DNA of 64,000 nucleotides from Lycorma delicatula (lineage: Eukaryota > Arthropoda > Insecta > Hemiptera > Fulgoridae). The notes under the pieces are model-generated. The model did no database searches. It was not told the origin of the DNA and was given only the letters and a program-made list of their open reading frames with translations. A program made the translations under genes and the position numbers. Positions within the stretch are counted from its first letter, which is position 1. Each line of letters begins with the position of its first letter. This document shows, in pieces, positions 21,131 to 33,970 of the stretch. The stretch spans positions 99,848,657-99,912,656 of the forward strand of contig NC_134463.1 of the NCBI RefSeq assembly GCF_047948215.1, read 5' to 3'.

Positions 21131-22900
21131 ATATAAAGTATGAAGTCCTTTAAATATACAAATCAAGTATTTCCTTCTCGTATTATTTTTTTTACTTCGT
21201 ATTATATATAACGAAAATTAATCGGCTATATCTTGACATTCGGTATAATAATATTAAAATAATTGACGAGGTCGGTCGGTCAAACGTCCCTTTGACATTT
21301 TTAGGAAGCGTATTGCTTCCTAAATTCTGAATAATTTTATTATAGAGTTTCGATACTAGTATCTATTTATTATGTATTAAATCTAATTGGATGTTATAAA
21401 AACAAAGTTTTTTTTATATGTTTGAACAGGTCTGTGATCTTCTTGAGATTTTTTATCGTCCTGCAGGACAAAAATACTAAAATTCTGGTTACGGTATGTA
21501 TATTCTTTACCTTTATTAATCGAACTCTATATCTGAAAGGTGTAAAACATAATAAATTGGTGTGATAGGTTGATTGCTAAAGGAAATTATTCGATTAATT
21601 TTTTTTAATTTTCATTCGAATGAAGGCAGGATAAGATTGGAGACAATGTTTTATCTGAAGGTTGTTAGATTTTTATTTACGTTGGGTCGTCGTTTTTTTT
21701 AATTTCATTAATAATAATGATGATGATACCAGTGGAGATAATTATATTAAAATTATTGTTGAATAGTATACATAAAAGCACTCCCAACCGCTAAAAGCAT
21801 AGTAGACGTTATCAAGGTAGGAACGAAACAGTTGTGAAAATTTAAACTGGGGGAGTAAAAGAAAACTCTTCCTGTGCTGTTATCTTCTTTTTCACATTCT
21901 CAACTTTTTTGAAGGTAAAATAAGGTCTACAAAATTTTGTATTTTTCAAAACGTTTTGCTTCTACTAGTAAAAAACAATGCTACGTTCAATCAAGAGTTC
22001 TATAATTCTTTGTTATAAATTTTAAAATCTCAAACTATCTATCTGCTGATTATTATTTCTTTTTTTTCTAAATGTGTGGTGTTATCAGGTTAGAAATAAT
22101 TTTCATCCTTTATCAAAGTGGTAAAAATATTAATCGGTAATTTTTTTCATTTTTTTTCTAATTTCCCTTCAATAACTCAGGATTCTTAAATTCTTTTTTT
22201 AATTAAATATATAAATAGCTTTAAAAAATTGTCTTAATGTAGGCGTTTATTTTTCTTCTGTAATCTTTATAACTTTTTCACATTTAACAAATCTTTATAG
22301 AAAATATTTTATTTTGATGAACAATTAATTCAAGTTATAATTTTAAAACTTGTCAGTGAAGATGAATGAAATTTTAAGCTTTATCGAGTACTGGAAAATC
22401 TGTCTTTTTTTATAAACATATATATGTATCAGTCGTGGCTCGCTTCGCTCGTCCGACCGTCTAGCCAGGACCCCTGCAGTATTCATTACACTCATGGTTG
22501 TGAGAATAATACTGATAAATAGCAATTAAAGTATTCAGGCTTTATGGAAACGTGAAAAAGGAACTATATTACAAAATACAGAATAGTAATAACTAACTAA
22601 ACGTACACAGATCTTTGATGAGGAAATATTTCTGTTGCTATGGTGACAAATTATTTTAACTTACTTTTCTTTAATGGACATTTTTAATTGATAACTTCAC
22701 CCCAAGAGGGCTAGGGCCTCGGTCTATGGTCTTCTAGGATAACACAAATGAATCCTGTAAGTTGGCCGGAGGTCATCTTCCACAAAAATTTTGTCAAGAG
22801 ATTTTTTGTAGATAATAATGTTATCTACAACTTATATTAATAAATATATTTGGTTTAACATTTGTAACAGAAAAGTTATAAATAAAATTAAAGGATGAAA
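21131..22900. other. AT-rich stretch with a small CpG-rich patch
   Basis: No gene recognised. Around 22430-22480 a GCTCGCTTCGCTCGTCCGAC patch stands out in composition; it looks like a repeat fragment. A 10-bp-arm hairpin (TTGTAGATAA/TTATCTACAA) lies near 22806-22830. Confidence 0.4.
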
Positions 22901-23167
22901 AACTCTATAATGTTTATAATCTCTGGCAGCAAAACAACTTCGGGAACTTACAAGATTGGTAAACTGAAATTTCTTTCAACTTTTGAAAAATGTCCTCAAT
23001 TACCATCTGGAGTAGAGCTCTTTCTAAACGACCAACTTGAACCTAGTAGGTGAACGATTTTTCATCGCTGTTCATAGTGGAGATAAAACGGTTCACAGAA
23101 TCAGTTATTAAATCAAAATTCAATTTCTTCGCTTCCTCCAACAAAAGATGCGCTTAATCTACATTCA

Positions 23168-23413
23168 GTGAAAGTTTATCATCAAAACATGGATCGAACC
23201 AAGGATCCTGAATTGTGTGGTTGGAAGAAAACTCCTCGGACATTTCTATCGTTAAACTGCACCAAAGAACCTGCACCTTCAAAACCTATTGAAGTCAATG
23301 TTTTACTGGTGCAAAACAAAATGTGGTGCGGCCTGTGGATGCCGAAAAGCACGATTAAATGCTCAATTATCTGCCAGGATTGTAATGTTGAAATCTGTGA
23401 AAATTTTGTATAG
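23168..23413 (+). other. unrecognised 81-codon ORF with C-terminal Cys cluster
   Basis: The frame runs from ATG 23168 to a TAG. The last third holds six cysteines spaced as C..KSTIKCSIICQDCNVEICE. A Cys-rich C-terminal finger of this sort ends many piggyBac-like transposases, so a degraded piggyBac tail is one possibility. No upstream transposase blocks were seen, so I give no function. It could also be chance. Confidence 0.25.
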
Positions 23414-23704
23414 ATTTTGGATTTATTAGATGAACAAGAAATATTGAAGACGTTTCACCTGAGCAAGACATTGAACTTGAATACCTCATTGACCCTTCAG
23501 TTGCTTTGCTTTAAAGTGCTAAAATATCTCAAAAAATAAAGAAAGTTATAAACATTAGTAGGTTAAATTTTTCGTTAAGAAAAGCTCCATAAAAAATTTC
23601 ATGTAAATTTTTCATTTGATAAACAGAAAAAAGTTATTACGCTTTAATAGCATTCATCCCTTATTTTTAGATTTATTTTTGTTTATAAATTTTTGTTATA
23701 AAAG

Positions 23705-23968
23705 TTGCAACAAAAGTTTATTGATAAAACAGCTCTTGACAAACTTTTTGTGGGCGTGACAAAAGAAAAACTAATAAACCCCTATTTTGAAGGGGTTCAT
23801 CACGAAAACTCCGATTTAAATACTGGTTTGACCCTTTTTCATGATGAAAAAAAATCGCTGTCTACCCAAAATGAACGGTTCGATGCCGAATTTACTACAC
23901 TGAGATATAAAATGCTCTTTGCCGAGCAAAACCGTTTTAATATTTTAATTTGTTCAGTTTCAGTATGA
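23705..23968 (+). other. unrecognised 87-codon ORF
   Basis: An ORF (MQQKFIDKTALDKLFVG..) with a mixed, not merely low-complexity, composition, including FEGVHHENSDLNTGLTLFHD. No signal peptide, membrane segment or domain was recognised, and there is no clear promoter. The stop overlaps the start of a tandem duplication at 23967. It may be a fragment of an unidentified element or an exon; I cannot assign it. Confidence 0.25.
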
Positions 23969-24099
23969 GTTCGTAGGTCAATTATAAATATCGAGGCAGG
24001 AAGAAAATCTTGTGATAACCTCGTCTAAGAGTTCGTAGGTCAATCTTTTTTATAAATATCAAGGCAGGAAGAAAATCTTCTTGCGAAAACCTCGTCTAA
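23967..24099. repeat. tandem duplication, about 62-71 bp unit
   Basis: 23967-24028 and 24029-24099 share GAGTTCGTAGGTCAAT, TATAAATATC, AAGGCAGGAAGAAAATCTT-type sequence and ACCTCGTCTAA, with small insertions in the second unit. Confidence 0.92.
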
Positions 24100-24840
24100 A
24101 TGTAGAAAAATAGGTAAAAGACGTAAAAGAAATTATAAATTTTATCTTTTTATTTTTATCGCTTGTAAAACGTAATATAAATGTTACGTTTTATAAAAAC
24201 ATCAAACTGCTGGTCAAAAGAAAAAAGCAAAAATATATCTCTATAAATTAAGATAATTAAATAAAGCGGGTAAAACATACATCTCTCTTACTTTAGGGCG
24301 CGGTTACGAACGCATATAAAAATGAACGATGACTATAAATGTTGGGAAGGGCAAAAAAAATCCAATGCGCAAATAAAGTCTCAAGTTTAATTGAATAATT
24401 TGGTCTTCTCAAATCTGTCTGCCATTTTTATTACGAATCTGTTAGCAATTTACCGGATGAAGACCATTTGAAAAATATTGATCCCTTGGCTCTTCCAAAA
24501 ACATTTTCCCAGTATAATTTTTACTTTGTTGTAACTTCTTGTTCTCCTTTTATAATTGCTTCTTTCTTTTGATACCATTCCTTTAAAATAAATTAAACAA
24601 TCTATTTATATTTTTCTTCATGGTTCTTGCTACATAAAAGAAACCAAAGTTACATGCAATTTTTGTTCAGTATAATTTTACAACTTTTGGTTCTTGGCTC
24701 TGTTTAAATTTCATTCTTTTCAGCTTTAATATACAACCCAAGAGTTGATAGGTTAAATATTGATTAATGTACGTTTTAATATCTTATATTTTCATATTTT
24801 CTAACAAGATTTTCAAAGTTCCATAAATATTTCGAATACC
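24100..24840. other. AT-rich gene-free stretch
   Basis: Nothing identified. Confidence 0.45.
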
Positions 24841-24844
24841 GATT

Positions 24845-24985
24845 TTTATTTGAATATTCGTCAGAAAATTAGGTGAGTGACAATTTTTATAGCGTGTAAA
24901 AATGACATGCCTGACCGGGATTCGAACCCGGGGACCTCTTGATGAAAGGCCGAGACGCTGCCACTGCGCCACGGAGGCCGGCAAT
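24845..24985 (-). repeat. SINE-1 copy, best-preserved Pol III boxes
   Basis: On the minus strand TGGCGCAGTGG (A box, 24961-24971) and GGTTCGAATCC (B box, exact consensus, 24919-24929) are separated by tRNA-like anticodon-arm sequence. A SINE-1 body follows (CAGGCATGTCATTTTTACAC..). The 5' and 3' acceptor halves do not pair. This copy probably retains the strongest internal promoter of the four. Confidence 0.88.
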
Positions 24986-26385
24986 ATGAGTGTATGTTAA
25001 TTTGCGTAATCGTTAAGGTTTTAAGCGACCTGAAATGAAAGATTGGAATGCGCTTGTTAAACAGAAATAAGAAGCATACCGTACGACGTTTAGGACGAAA
25101 AATGAGGGGTAAAGTGGTTTCTAATCGCCAAGCTCTCTGAGATGCGAATTATAGGGCAAATGAGGATTGAAGTAGTTTCCAGTTACCTTCTTCACTAAGC
25201 AAAATAAATATAGTTGCACATCAGCACGCCAAGCACATCAAAATGCAGGTAATATTCGGCCCTACAGCTAATATCTTTATTATACTCATCACAAGGAATA
25301 GGCCTATAGTGAACATCATTAAGGTGAAAGCAATTTATATTGGTCCATATTGCAATTCAGGTGTTTAAAAAACTAGGATAAATAGTGTAAAGCAACAGAT
25401 TATTGTATTTAAACTTATAAGTAGTCATTTAGTTATGTTGCGATTTTACGTATTTGAATCGTGAACAAAAAGAATAATTACTATAAATAATTTTGGTGTA
25501 ATTTTGGAAGGTGTACGAGTATACTGTATTTTTTTCTTTTCCTGCATAATTCCTTATTTCTAAGACAGTTCAACCAAAGTAATGTAATACAACTGTAGGA
25601 GTCAATTAATTCTTAGAACTTATGACTAGTAATGTAAATGAAATGGGCTGGGTGGTGTAGTAGTCAGCATGTAATCAATCAGTTGTTCTTGGATTTAATT
25701 TCTATATGGGACTAACATTTTTAACTGGCACTCCCCTGATTCCCCTATTAAAATTGATGTAAATGTATTTTTTAATAAGAAAAAATTACATTGTTATTTT
25801 ATTTTCTTTTGGTCGCTGCTCATCCTCTCTTCGTAATAGGACAGGTTGTAAAGATTATGATTGTAAGAACGTGTGCTTGCATAAGTACATCGTTCGATCC
25901 TTTGTATGCGTGTGTGTATTTTGTGTCTTAGTAAGTGAAGTAGGCAAATTGACCTAGATAGAGGGAGACTTGTATGTTGACTGCTCTCATACTAACAATA
26001 CTAGGTACATTTATCACGTAACAGTTAGTGAATTAATGATCTCTGGTGCAAATTAAAGCCCCCTCAACCGTGTCCACGAACAGCCATTTGTCAATGTTTA
26101 GAGCCGGTTGCAATCACTTCGCCATCTTTCGGCGGATATAATAAAGTTAAACTTCATAATACGTCTACTAGATGGCAGTTATATACAGTACATTTATTCA
26201 TTCTTTAGCTTGTGGAATTGTTTTATTTTATTTAATAACAATAAATTAACTTTTTCGTTGTATAATTTCAGCTCTATTGAGTGTCTGAATTTTTTATCGT
26301 TAAGTAAATTATTATTTTTTATCTTATTTTTATTTGTAATAATACAACATATAGTTTTTCTTATTTATATCTTAATTAGTCTACT
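24986..26385. other. gene-free stretch with possible third SINE head
   Basis: At about 25645-25710, GGGTGGTGTAGTAGTCAGCA followed by GGATTTAATTTC resembles degenerate A and B boxes of a tRNA-derived SINE. The rest is AT-rich with no gene. An ORF at 26108-26389 is hydrophobic and AT-driven, and runs into the LINE relic. Confidence 0.3.
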
Positions 26386-26389
26386 GTAA

Positions 26390-27510
26390 AATCTATCTTT
26401 GATATTGTCTATTGTGATTTTTTTTTCAGCCTCTCTTCTTTGTATCATCTACCGATTTTTATAGCACTGTTTTATCAATCCTGCTCTTTTCATTGTTGGT
26501 CTAATTAATTGGCTATGGTCGATCAGCTTTCCTATTTTGAATTGTTTTGATTATTCTTCTATTTTTATTTACTCTCCTCATTAATTAATTTTTCACTTTT
26601 TCTATCTTATTACATTAAATGCTTTCTCTTAAATGATTCCTTAGATATTGCTATTATAATTTTTATTTAATTTTTCAATTTTGTATTTTTTTTTATTATC
26701 AAAGTGTTTAATTAGCAGGCTGTTTTTCTTGTTCAATTCTTTTTATTCTTCAATTCTTGACATTTTTCGCCTTATTGTCTTTATACTCATTACTTTTGTT
26801 TTCTTAAAATGATTTTCATTCCATATTGTGCCATAATGTCTTCTAATTTTAAAAATCATTTATTGATTCCTGTATTTTATCATCTACAAAGACCAACCTT
26901 ATGCAGTTTCTTTTTCCCTCCCTCTAGATTGATCCTTTTTCCCTCTTCTTGAGCACTTTTTGTAATATGAAAATGTATGCTATAAACAACTGAGTGTAAG
27001 CAGCCCCACATGTAACTCCTCTTCTGGGATCACTCTAATTGTGCATCTCCTATCTTCATAATTGTTTTCTGAGTCAAGTATTACTTATTTCTTAATTTTT
27101 TTATTTCTTATCTACTCTCTGGCTGTTTAATATTTTTCCCATTTGATGTGATTAACTGACTAACTTTTCCCTGTGTATAAAGTTCTTCTGTAATAAATAA
27201 ATGTTTTTCTATCTTTTCTACTTAAACTTCTGCTTAAATTTCTCATAGGAATTCTTGTTTAATTAAAAATTTAAATAATTGGTCCAGTATTTTGGCAAAT
27301 TCCTCCACTGTGCTTTTTGAAATTGAAATATGAAATTTTTATGAAAATTTTCTGTCTCTATCCCACAGTGCATAATAATGTGTTAATCATAATAATCTCT
27401 GTTAATCATGTTATTACAATTTCACCATCTCCTGCTATTCCTCTTTATTAAGATACTTAACTATTTCTATTGGAAACTCATCCACCACAACTTTTCCATT
27501 CTTAATTGTA
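26390..27510 (-). pseudogene. LINE relic related to LINE-A
   Basis: Minus-strand fragments in order from 27500: VVVDEFPIEIVKYLNKEE (RT finger block like GIDGIPVELLKYLGEE), then MAQYGMKI (downstream of the FADD motif), IAISKESFKRKHLM (equivalent to the RIAxAKxAF block of LINE-A), and VNKNRRIIKTIQNRK (equivalent to the ERRxIWKxIxxRR block). The order is right for the same clade as LINE-A but divergence is high, with many stops. It is an old dead copy. Confidence 0.6.
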
Positions 27511-27519
27511 ATAATTAAG

Positions 27520-28190
27520 TTTAATTTTAAGTAATTTATATTTGTTTTTTTATTAAATGTTCATATCATATTATATACTTATACAAATTTTGTATTATAA
27601 AATATTTACCTAATTCAAAAGTTCAATGTATAAATCAATGTATAGCAAATTATTTTTATATTATGAAAATATTGAAAAACAAGTAAAAAATCAGTAGTTA
27701 CCGAAAGTGGCAGCAATCTTTGAAATTATTAGTAATATTTCAACAAATATAATCTTTTCATGATTAATATTCATTGAACATTTCAGTATTCAATATAATG
27801 AAAATACATATTTCAAATTTATTATCTGTAGGCCAGTATGATTTTTATATATTTCCAATAAGTAATGTTTGTGCTTTTTTTAGATGACATGTAATGTTAC
27901 TAAATCTCAAACTTAATTTTGAATATTATCAGCTTTGTTTTGGACATTCTTCTTCTTCTCCTCCTCCTTCTTTTTGCTTGAAATCAAGCAGTCTCAATTT
28001 CTCTTGGTCCTGAATAGCTGCTTCATTTTTTAATAGCTTTTTCTGTTTCTATTATCTTTAAGTATCCTTATTATCTTTAAGTATCTTTATTAAGTATCCT
28101 AATCCTTCTTCTTCAAAAGTGAAAAAAACATCTTGGATGGGGTATGTTCTATGTAGAGTTGTATCATACATACTGATCCTGACCCCAGAG
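27520..28190. other. AT-rich stretch with pyrimidine run
   Basis: No gene. A TTCTTCTTCTCCTCCTCCTTC run lies near 27950-27972. A short repeated TTATCTTTAAGTATCCTTA-type unit lies near 28048-28100. Confidence 0.45.
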
Positions 28191-28199
28191 GAGAAGACA

Positions 28200-29040
28200 T
28201 TCTCCATGTGACGGTTTCAGTTGCCACACCATTCCCTCCATACCTAGCCCTTATGGGCTTTACCGGAGGTCATATTCTCAATACTTTGGCATTGGAATCT
28301 TATAGTCCAGCCTCAGCCAGGATGCCACTGATGCAAATGCCACAAGTGACATTTCCATTGATGTACTACTATCATCAACTCATAAACAAAAGACATCACG
28401 CCATGTCTTAAATAAGGAAAACCCAAGCAGAACCCTAAACCACCAGCAATCCTTTTCTTTGCAAGATAAAATTTTCTGTAATCAACCATTCGACTCAGTT
28501 CCTCCAAATAGCACAGAGATTTAATAGTCTCTATGCGCATCGGCTCGTATTTTATGATCTTTGATCAATGTGCAAAATACGTTTAAGATTTGTTTTGATC
28601 TTTACACATTGCAGACACATTCCATAGTTTACCAGGCTGAATTTCTGTAGTCTGTCCCAAAAAGCACCATGGCCAGAAAGAAATTGCTTCACGTATTTAT
28701 TAGGCTGTACCCTATAGGCATCCCACCAACCAACAACATTTATGAAGAGATCATACATATAGCACCCACCCTCTGCCAAATCCCATCTGGCTGCACAAGG
28801 TATCGCCATGTTTTTAAATCTTTCAAATTTTCTCTGAAGTCAGCTCTTTGCAACATAACGCTGTTGCTTCTCTGACGCAACCAAGTCTATCGGTTTCACA
28901 CCTGCGATCACCAAGATTGCCTCCAGGTCAGTCAGTTTTTTGGGGGTGCAGTATTCTTGGAAATTACGCAAGCCATATTTGCAGATGGTATGAAGTTTCA
29001 TTATCATCAAGTATAAATCGTTATTTGTGTAAAATTTCAC
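28200..29040 (-). pseudogene. R1-like LINE relic, C-terminal part
   Basis: Minus-strand blocks: LTDLEAILVIAGVKPIDLVA (equivalent to the VSTxAVLVVAGVIPIDLLA block), MYDLFINVVGWWDA, then YVKQFLSGHGAFWDRLQKF and CLQC, the start of the zinc-knuckle-like C-terminal region of R1-group elements. Frames are broken, and the RT core and endonuclease are missing. It resembles the relic at 11.3-12.5 kb in family. It sits head to head with LINE-A copy 2 on the plus strand; no shared promoter is implied. Confidence 0.8.
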
Positions 29041-29184
29041 ATGTGTCTGAAATTACAAGACTATATACTACTCCCCCAAGGATCCTTGTTCCCTTGCTTA
29101 TCCACAAAGGAATGCCAGGAATCCACACAATCTGGACTTTATGGAAATACCTAATAATCCAAATCTTTATCTTATGTATGATGA

Positions 29185-31345
29185 TTGAATGTAGATTGGG
29201 GTTTAAAAACCTGAAGAAAAGGTGTCAGATGAATCGGTGGAATTTAGAGAAGCTTGAGGAAGAGGAGGTAAAGAAGATTTTTGAGGAGGACATCGCAAGA
29301 AGTCTGAGTAAAAAAGATAAGGTAGAAAATGTAGAAGAAGAATGGGAGAATGTTAAAAAGGAAATTCTTAAATCAGCAGAAGCAAACTTAGGCGGAATAA
29401 AGAGAACTGGTAGAAAACCTTGGGTTTCAGACGATATATTGCAGCTGTTGGAAAATATAAGAATGCTAGTGATGAAGAAAGTAAAAGGAACTATCGGTAA
29501 TTAAGAAATGCTATAAACAGGAAGTGCAAACTGGCGAAAGAAGAGTGGATTAAAGAAAAGTGTTCAGAAGTGGAAAGAGAAATGAATATTGGTAAAATAG
29601 ACGGAGCATACAGAAAAGTTAAGGAAAATTTTGGGGTACATAAATTAAAATCTAATATTATATTAAACAAAGATGGTACACCAATATAATACGAAAGGTA
29701 AAGTCGATAGATGGGTGGAATATATTGAAGAGTTTTACGGAGGAAATGAATTAGAAAATGGTGTTATAGAGGAAGAAGAGGAAGTTGAGGAGGATGAAAT
29801 GGGAGAAACAATACTGAGATCTGAATTTGAGAGCATTAAAAGATTTAAATGGCAGAAAGGCTCCTGGAATAGACGGAATACCTGTAGAATTACTGCGCAG
29901 TGCAGGTGAGGAAGTGATTGATAGATTATACAAACTGGTGTGTAATATTTATGAAAAAGGGGAATTTCTGTCAGACTTCAAAAAAAGTGTTATAGTAATG
30001 ATACCAAAGAAAGCAGGGGCAGATAAATGTGAAGAATACAGAACAATTAGTTTAACTAGTCATGCATCAAAAATCTTAACTAGAATTATATACAAAAGAA
30101 TTGAGAGGAAAGTGGAGGAAGTTTTTATTCCAGTCTACATTATCGAATGCCTTTTCTAGGTCTATAAACGCCAAGTATGTTGGTTTGTTTTTCTTTAATC
30201 TTCCTTCTACTATTAATCTGAGGCCTAAAATTGCTTCCCTTGTCCCTATACTATGGTAAGACCAATTTGGTTTCAGGAAAAGTAGGGACAAGGGAAGCAA
30301 TTTTAGGCCTCAGATTAATAGTAGAAGGAAGATTAAAGAAAAACAAACCAACATACTTGGCGTTTATAGACCTAGAAAAGGCATTCGATAACGTAGACTG
30401 GAATAAAATGTTCAGCATTTTAAAAAAATTAGGGTTCAAATACAGAAATAGAAGAACAATTGCTAACATGTACAGGAACCAAACAGCAACAGTAACAATT
30501 GAAGAACATAAAGAAGTTCCATCTTTACATGGAACTAGCAGTTAATGATGTTAAAGAACAATTTAGATTCGGAGTAACAGTACAAGGTGAAAAGATAAAG
30601 ATGCTACGATTTGCTGATGATATAGTAATTCCAGCCGAGAGTAAAAAGGATTTAGAAGAAACAATGAACGGCATAGATGAAGTCCTACGCAAGAACTATC
30701 GCATGAAAATAAAATAAACAAGAACAAAACAAAAGTAATGAAATGTAGTAGAAATAACAAAGATGGACCACTGAATGTGAAAATAGGAGGAGAAAAGATT
30801 ATGGAGGTAGAAGAATTTTGTTATTTGGGAAGTAGAATTACTAAAGATGGACGAAGCAGGAGCGATATAAAATGCCGAATAGCACAAGCTAAACGAGCCT
30901 TCAGTAAGAAATATAATTTGTTTACATCTAAAATTAATTTAAATGTCAGGAAAAAATTTTTGAAAGTGTATGTTTGGAGTGTCGCTTTATATGGAAGTGA
31001 AACTTGGACAATCGGAGTATCTGAGAAGAAAAGATTAGAAGCTTTTGAAATGCGGTGCTATAGGAGAATGTTAAAAATCTCAGATGGGTGGATAAAGTGA
31101 CAAATGAAGTTGCGGCAAATAGATGAAGAAAGAATCATTTGGAAAAATATAGTTAAAAGAAGAGACAGACTTATAGGGCACATACTAAGGCATCCTGGAA
31201 TAGTCGCTTTAATATTGGAAGGACAGGTAGAAGGGAAAAATTGTATAGGCAGGCCACGTTTGGAATATGTAAAATTGTTAGGGATGTAGGATGTAGAGGG
31301 TATACTGAAATGAAACGACTAGCACTAGATATGGATGTATGTATT
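29185..31345 (+). pseudogene. LINE-A copy 2 (linker, RT and C-terminal region)
   Basis: The longest LINE-A copy. It begins after the endonuclease, in the charged linker (RWNLEKLEEEEVKKIFEED; KPWVSDDILQLLE). RT blocks follow: RKAPGIDGIPVELLRSAGEE (29840-29905), SVIVMIPKKAG and an EYRTISLTSHASKIL block, FIDLEKAFDNVDW (catalytic Asp of motif A, about 30360-30400), and FADDIVI (about 30605-30630). C-terminal blocks LGSRITKDGR, VWSVALYGSETWT, LIGHILRHPG and GRPRLEYVK follow. The RT B motif (GxxQG region) is missing between KEVP and the ELAVNDVKEQ block. A 122-bp inverted duplication is inserted at 30127-30248. There are frameshifts throughout, so it is inactive. The endonuclease and the 3' tail seen in copies 1 and 3 are not present. 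Confidence 0.9.
30127..30404. repeat. 122-bp-arm palindrome within LINE-A copy 2
   Basis: 30127-30248 is the reverse complement of 30283-30404 with one mismatch; the loop is 34 nt. The right arm is normal LINE-A sequence (GTREAILGLR to FDNVDWN). The left arm is an inverted copy placed inside the element between the RKVEEVF block and the QFGFRK-equivalent block, so it is an internal insertion rather than a 5'-end inversion. Confidence 0.95.
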
Positions 31346-33300
31346 AAACATACAGTTATTCTTTATTTTTCTTCTTTATTTTTTTCTGTATAATTCTAAC
31401 TAATAGTTCTTATTAGTCCTTATGCCTCTTTTCAGTTTGAAATTAACTTACAGTTTTTTAAACAGAAGATTTTATTTTGAATTTAACAAACTGACCTCTA
31501 CAATGAAAATTAAAATAATGTACAAAAAGAATTGCCAGTATTGTAATTTCTGCTTCTTAGGACATTTGATATTATTGGTTGATGATTTCTGATAATATGT
31601 TTCTACTGTATGTATACTATTTTTCTGAAATTAATCTTTTGAAGATTCATATTATTCCTCTGTGCTGTTAAGTTATACTTAAATTCTATTAAATAAACCA
31701 TTTAGTACAGAACAGAATATTGAAATAAGACCTAATTTCTTACCTTCATTTTTCATAAAAGTACTTTTGCGAATCCGGCATTCTCAATAATGATTAAAAT
31801 AATTCCATTATTGCATAATAAAAATATTAAAATAATGAAAATTGTGTATTAATTTACACGAGTATTTTGTATGTTGTAATTTTTATAAGACCATCTCCCT
31901 CAGATACTAATGTGGTTTTTAAAATTGAAATTTTTTTTGTATTTATATATGAAATCTATTTTATGTCATCTTTATTAATTTCTAATATTTCTAAATGTGT
32001 AGATGGTCTGCCATATTACACAAACTAATCTATTATTTTTTAATTATTATAATGTTCAAGAAATATAATATAGTTATATATAATATAATATAGCAAAATG
32101 CGGATAATACACAATCAAATATATGATGTAAAGACATTACAAGCAATGATTTTTAGTTGGGAACTAAAAATTTTAATTATGAATGCTAAATTTGCTCTAA
32201 ACATATTCGTAGATCGGTAAGACAAAATTAATTATGCTTTTATAATATAAGAATAAAATTATGATTAACTTTCAAATTATTTGCAAATACATTTCTAGAA
32301 AATTTTTTTTAGATCTGCAGTACAGTACCTTCACTATTAATGTTGCTGGCACTTTTGACAATAATTGTAATTGTGTTAAGTGACAAAACTTAACACATAT
32401 TGTTACTATGTTGCTTTTATAAATACATCTGATCAATCACATAACAAATTAATAAAACACTACCAAGATATAAAAATTAAACTGTTCTCATTGCACTAAA
32501 TACTGCATTGAACAGAATAGACGAACATTCATTTACCATTATAAAAGGTAAATTCAATTTCATGGCAACTCAAAACAATAGAATCAACTTTAGAAAAATA
32601 TGTTTCTATAGAAATAGGATACATATATAAATAAATTAATTGTAACATGAAAATTTAATGCAATATATGAAAATGTATTGTATATATATATATATATATA
32701 TAAATTATACTACTTCACTATGTTTTAAACCAGATTTCTAAATGCTTTGCTTTAATATCATAGTTAATAATGGTGCCAATAATTATAGTTGAGAAAATAG
32801 CTGCATTGCAGTTATTAAAAGATCTTCTGGAAGCATACCTTCAGGTATATTTAGAAAATGAATTCCTAATTAATCTATTAAGAATAAGTATTAAAGGTTT
32901 ACTGACTATTTTTGGCATAACAGGAATGATTGTTAATGAACATAGTTAACAAATAGTTTGTATGCTCACTCAATTGTACATGTGAGTTCACTCAATAGTT
33001 AAATAGGTTAATAGTTAACTAAATAGTTGAACAGTTTACTTGATAGGTATATGATCGGCATTGAAACTAGCGTTAAAATTAATAAAAAACAACTTAATGA
33101 TAAAAATATGTAAAAAGATTATGAACTGTTGATAGTAAGAATGCTATAAGTGATTAAAAATCTTTTTTATTGAGAGGTAAATTTGGACGTAATCTATCCA
33201 TTCCAGAATGAAATGTAAAAACCATGTATTAACTTACACCAATTATACATTAGAAGCTTTTCATTACTAGTTTTTTTATATATACTAATTTTACCAAAGA
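31346..33300. other. AT-rich gene-free stretch with TA microsatellite
   Basis: No gene or named element. A (TA)n run lies at 32681-32702. Near 32940-33050 there are many TAGTTAAC/AATAGTT short repeats. Confidence 0.5.
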
Positions 33301-33536
33301 CTAGGATAAGCAGATGGAGCATACAGGATAGTTAAGGAGAATTGTGGTACATAAGTTAAAATCTAATAAGTTAAATCTACATAAGTCTACATAAGTTAAA
33401 TCTACATAAGTTAAAATCTACATAAGTTAAAAGGGAGATATAATACTGAGATCTGAATTTAATAGAGCATGAAATAATTTGAATGGGAGAAAGGCTCCTG
33501 GAATAGATGGGATACCTGCAGAATTACTGTGTTCTA

Positions 33537-33706
33537 GTTAAAATTTTATCGTGCAATAACATTCTTTTTGAATCTATCTATCACTTTCTCACCTGACAGG
33601 TGAGAAAGTGATAGATAGATTATACAAAATGGTGTGCAATATTTACGAAAAAGGGGAAGTTCCATCAGACTTCAAAAAGAATGTTATTGCACGATAAAAT
33701 TTTAAC
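33537..33706. repeat. inverted duplication in LINE-A copy 3 (first)
   Basis: 33537-33571 is the reverse complement of about 33671-33706, and 33572-33593 is the reverse complement of 33599-33621. The inverted copy therefore matches the downstream LINE sequence but lacks about 50 bp of it. Confidence 0.92.
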
Positions 33707-33970
33707 TAGAATTCTGTACAGAAAAATTGAAAGGAGAGTGGAAGAATAGTTACGAGAAGACCAATTTAGTTTCAGGAAAAGTATAGGGACAAGGGAAGAA
33801 ATTTTAGCGCTCAGATAGACATATACATTTATAGACTTAGAAAAGGGGTTGTAGACTGGAATAGAATGTTCAACATTTTGAAAAATTTAGGATTCAAGTA
33901 CAGAAAAATAATTGCTAACATTTACAGAAACCAAACTACAACAGTAATTGAGAGCATAACAGTAATAAGA

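Noticed and set aside
24905..24981. A tRNA gene on the minus strand
   Set aside because: The A and B boxes are good, but the acceptor halves do not pair. The sequence also continues into a SINE body shared with other copies.
26108..26389. Membrane protein of 93 residues
   Set aside because: The hydrophobic composition follows from T-rich DNA. The frame is not supported by any motif, and its end overlaps the LINE relic.
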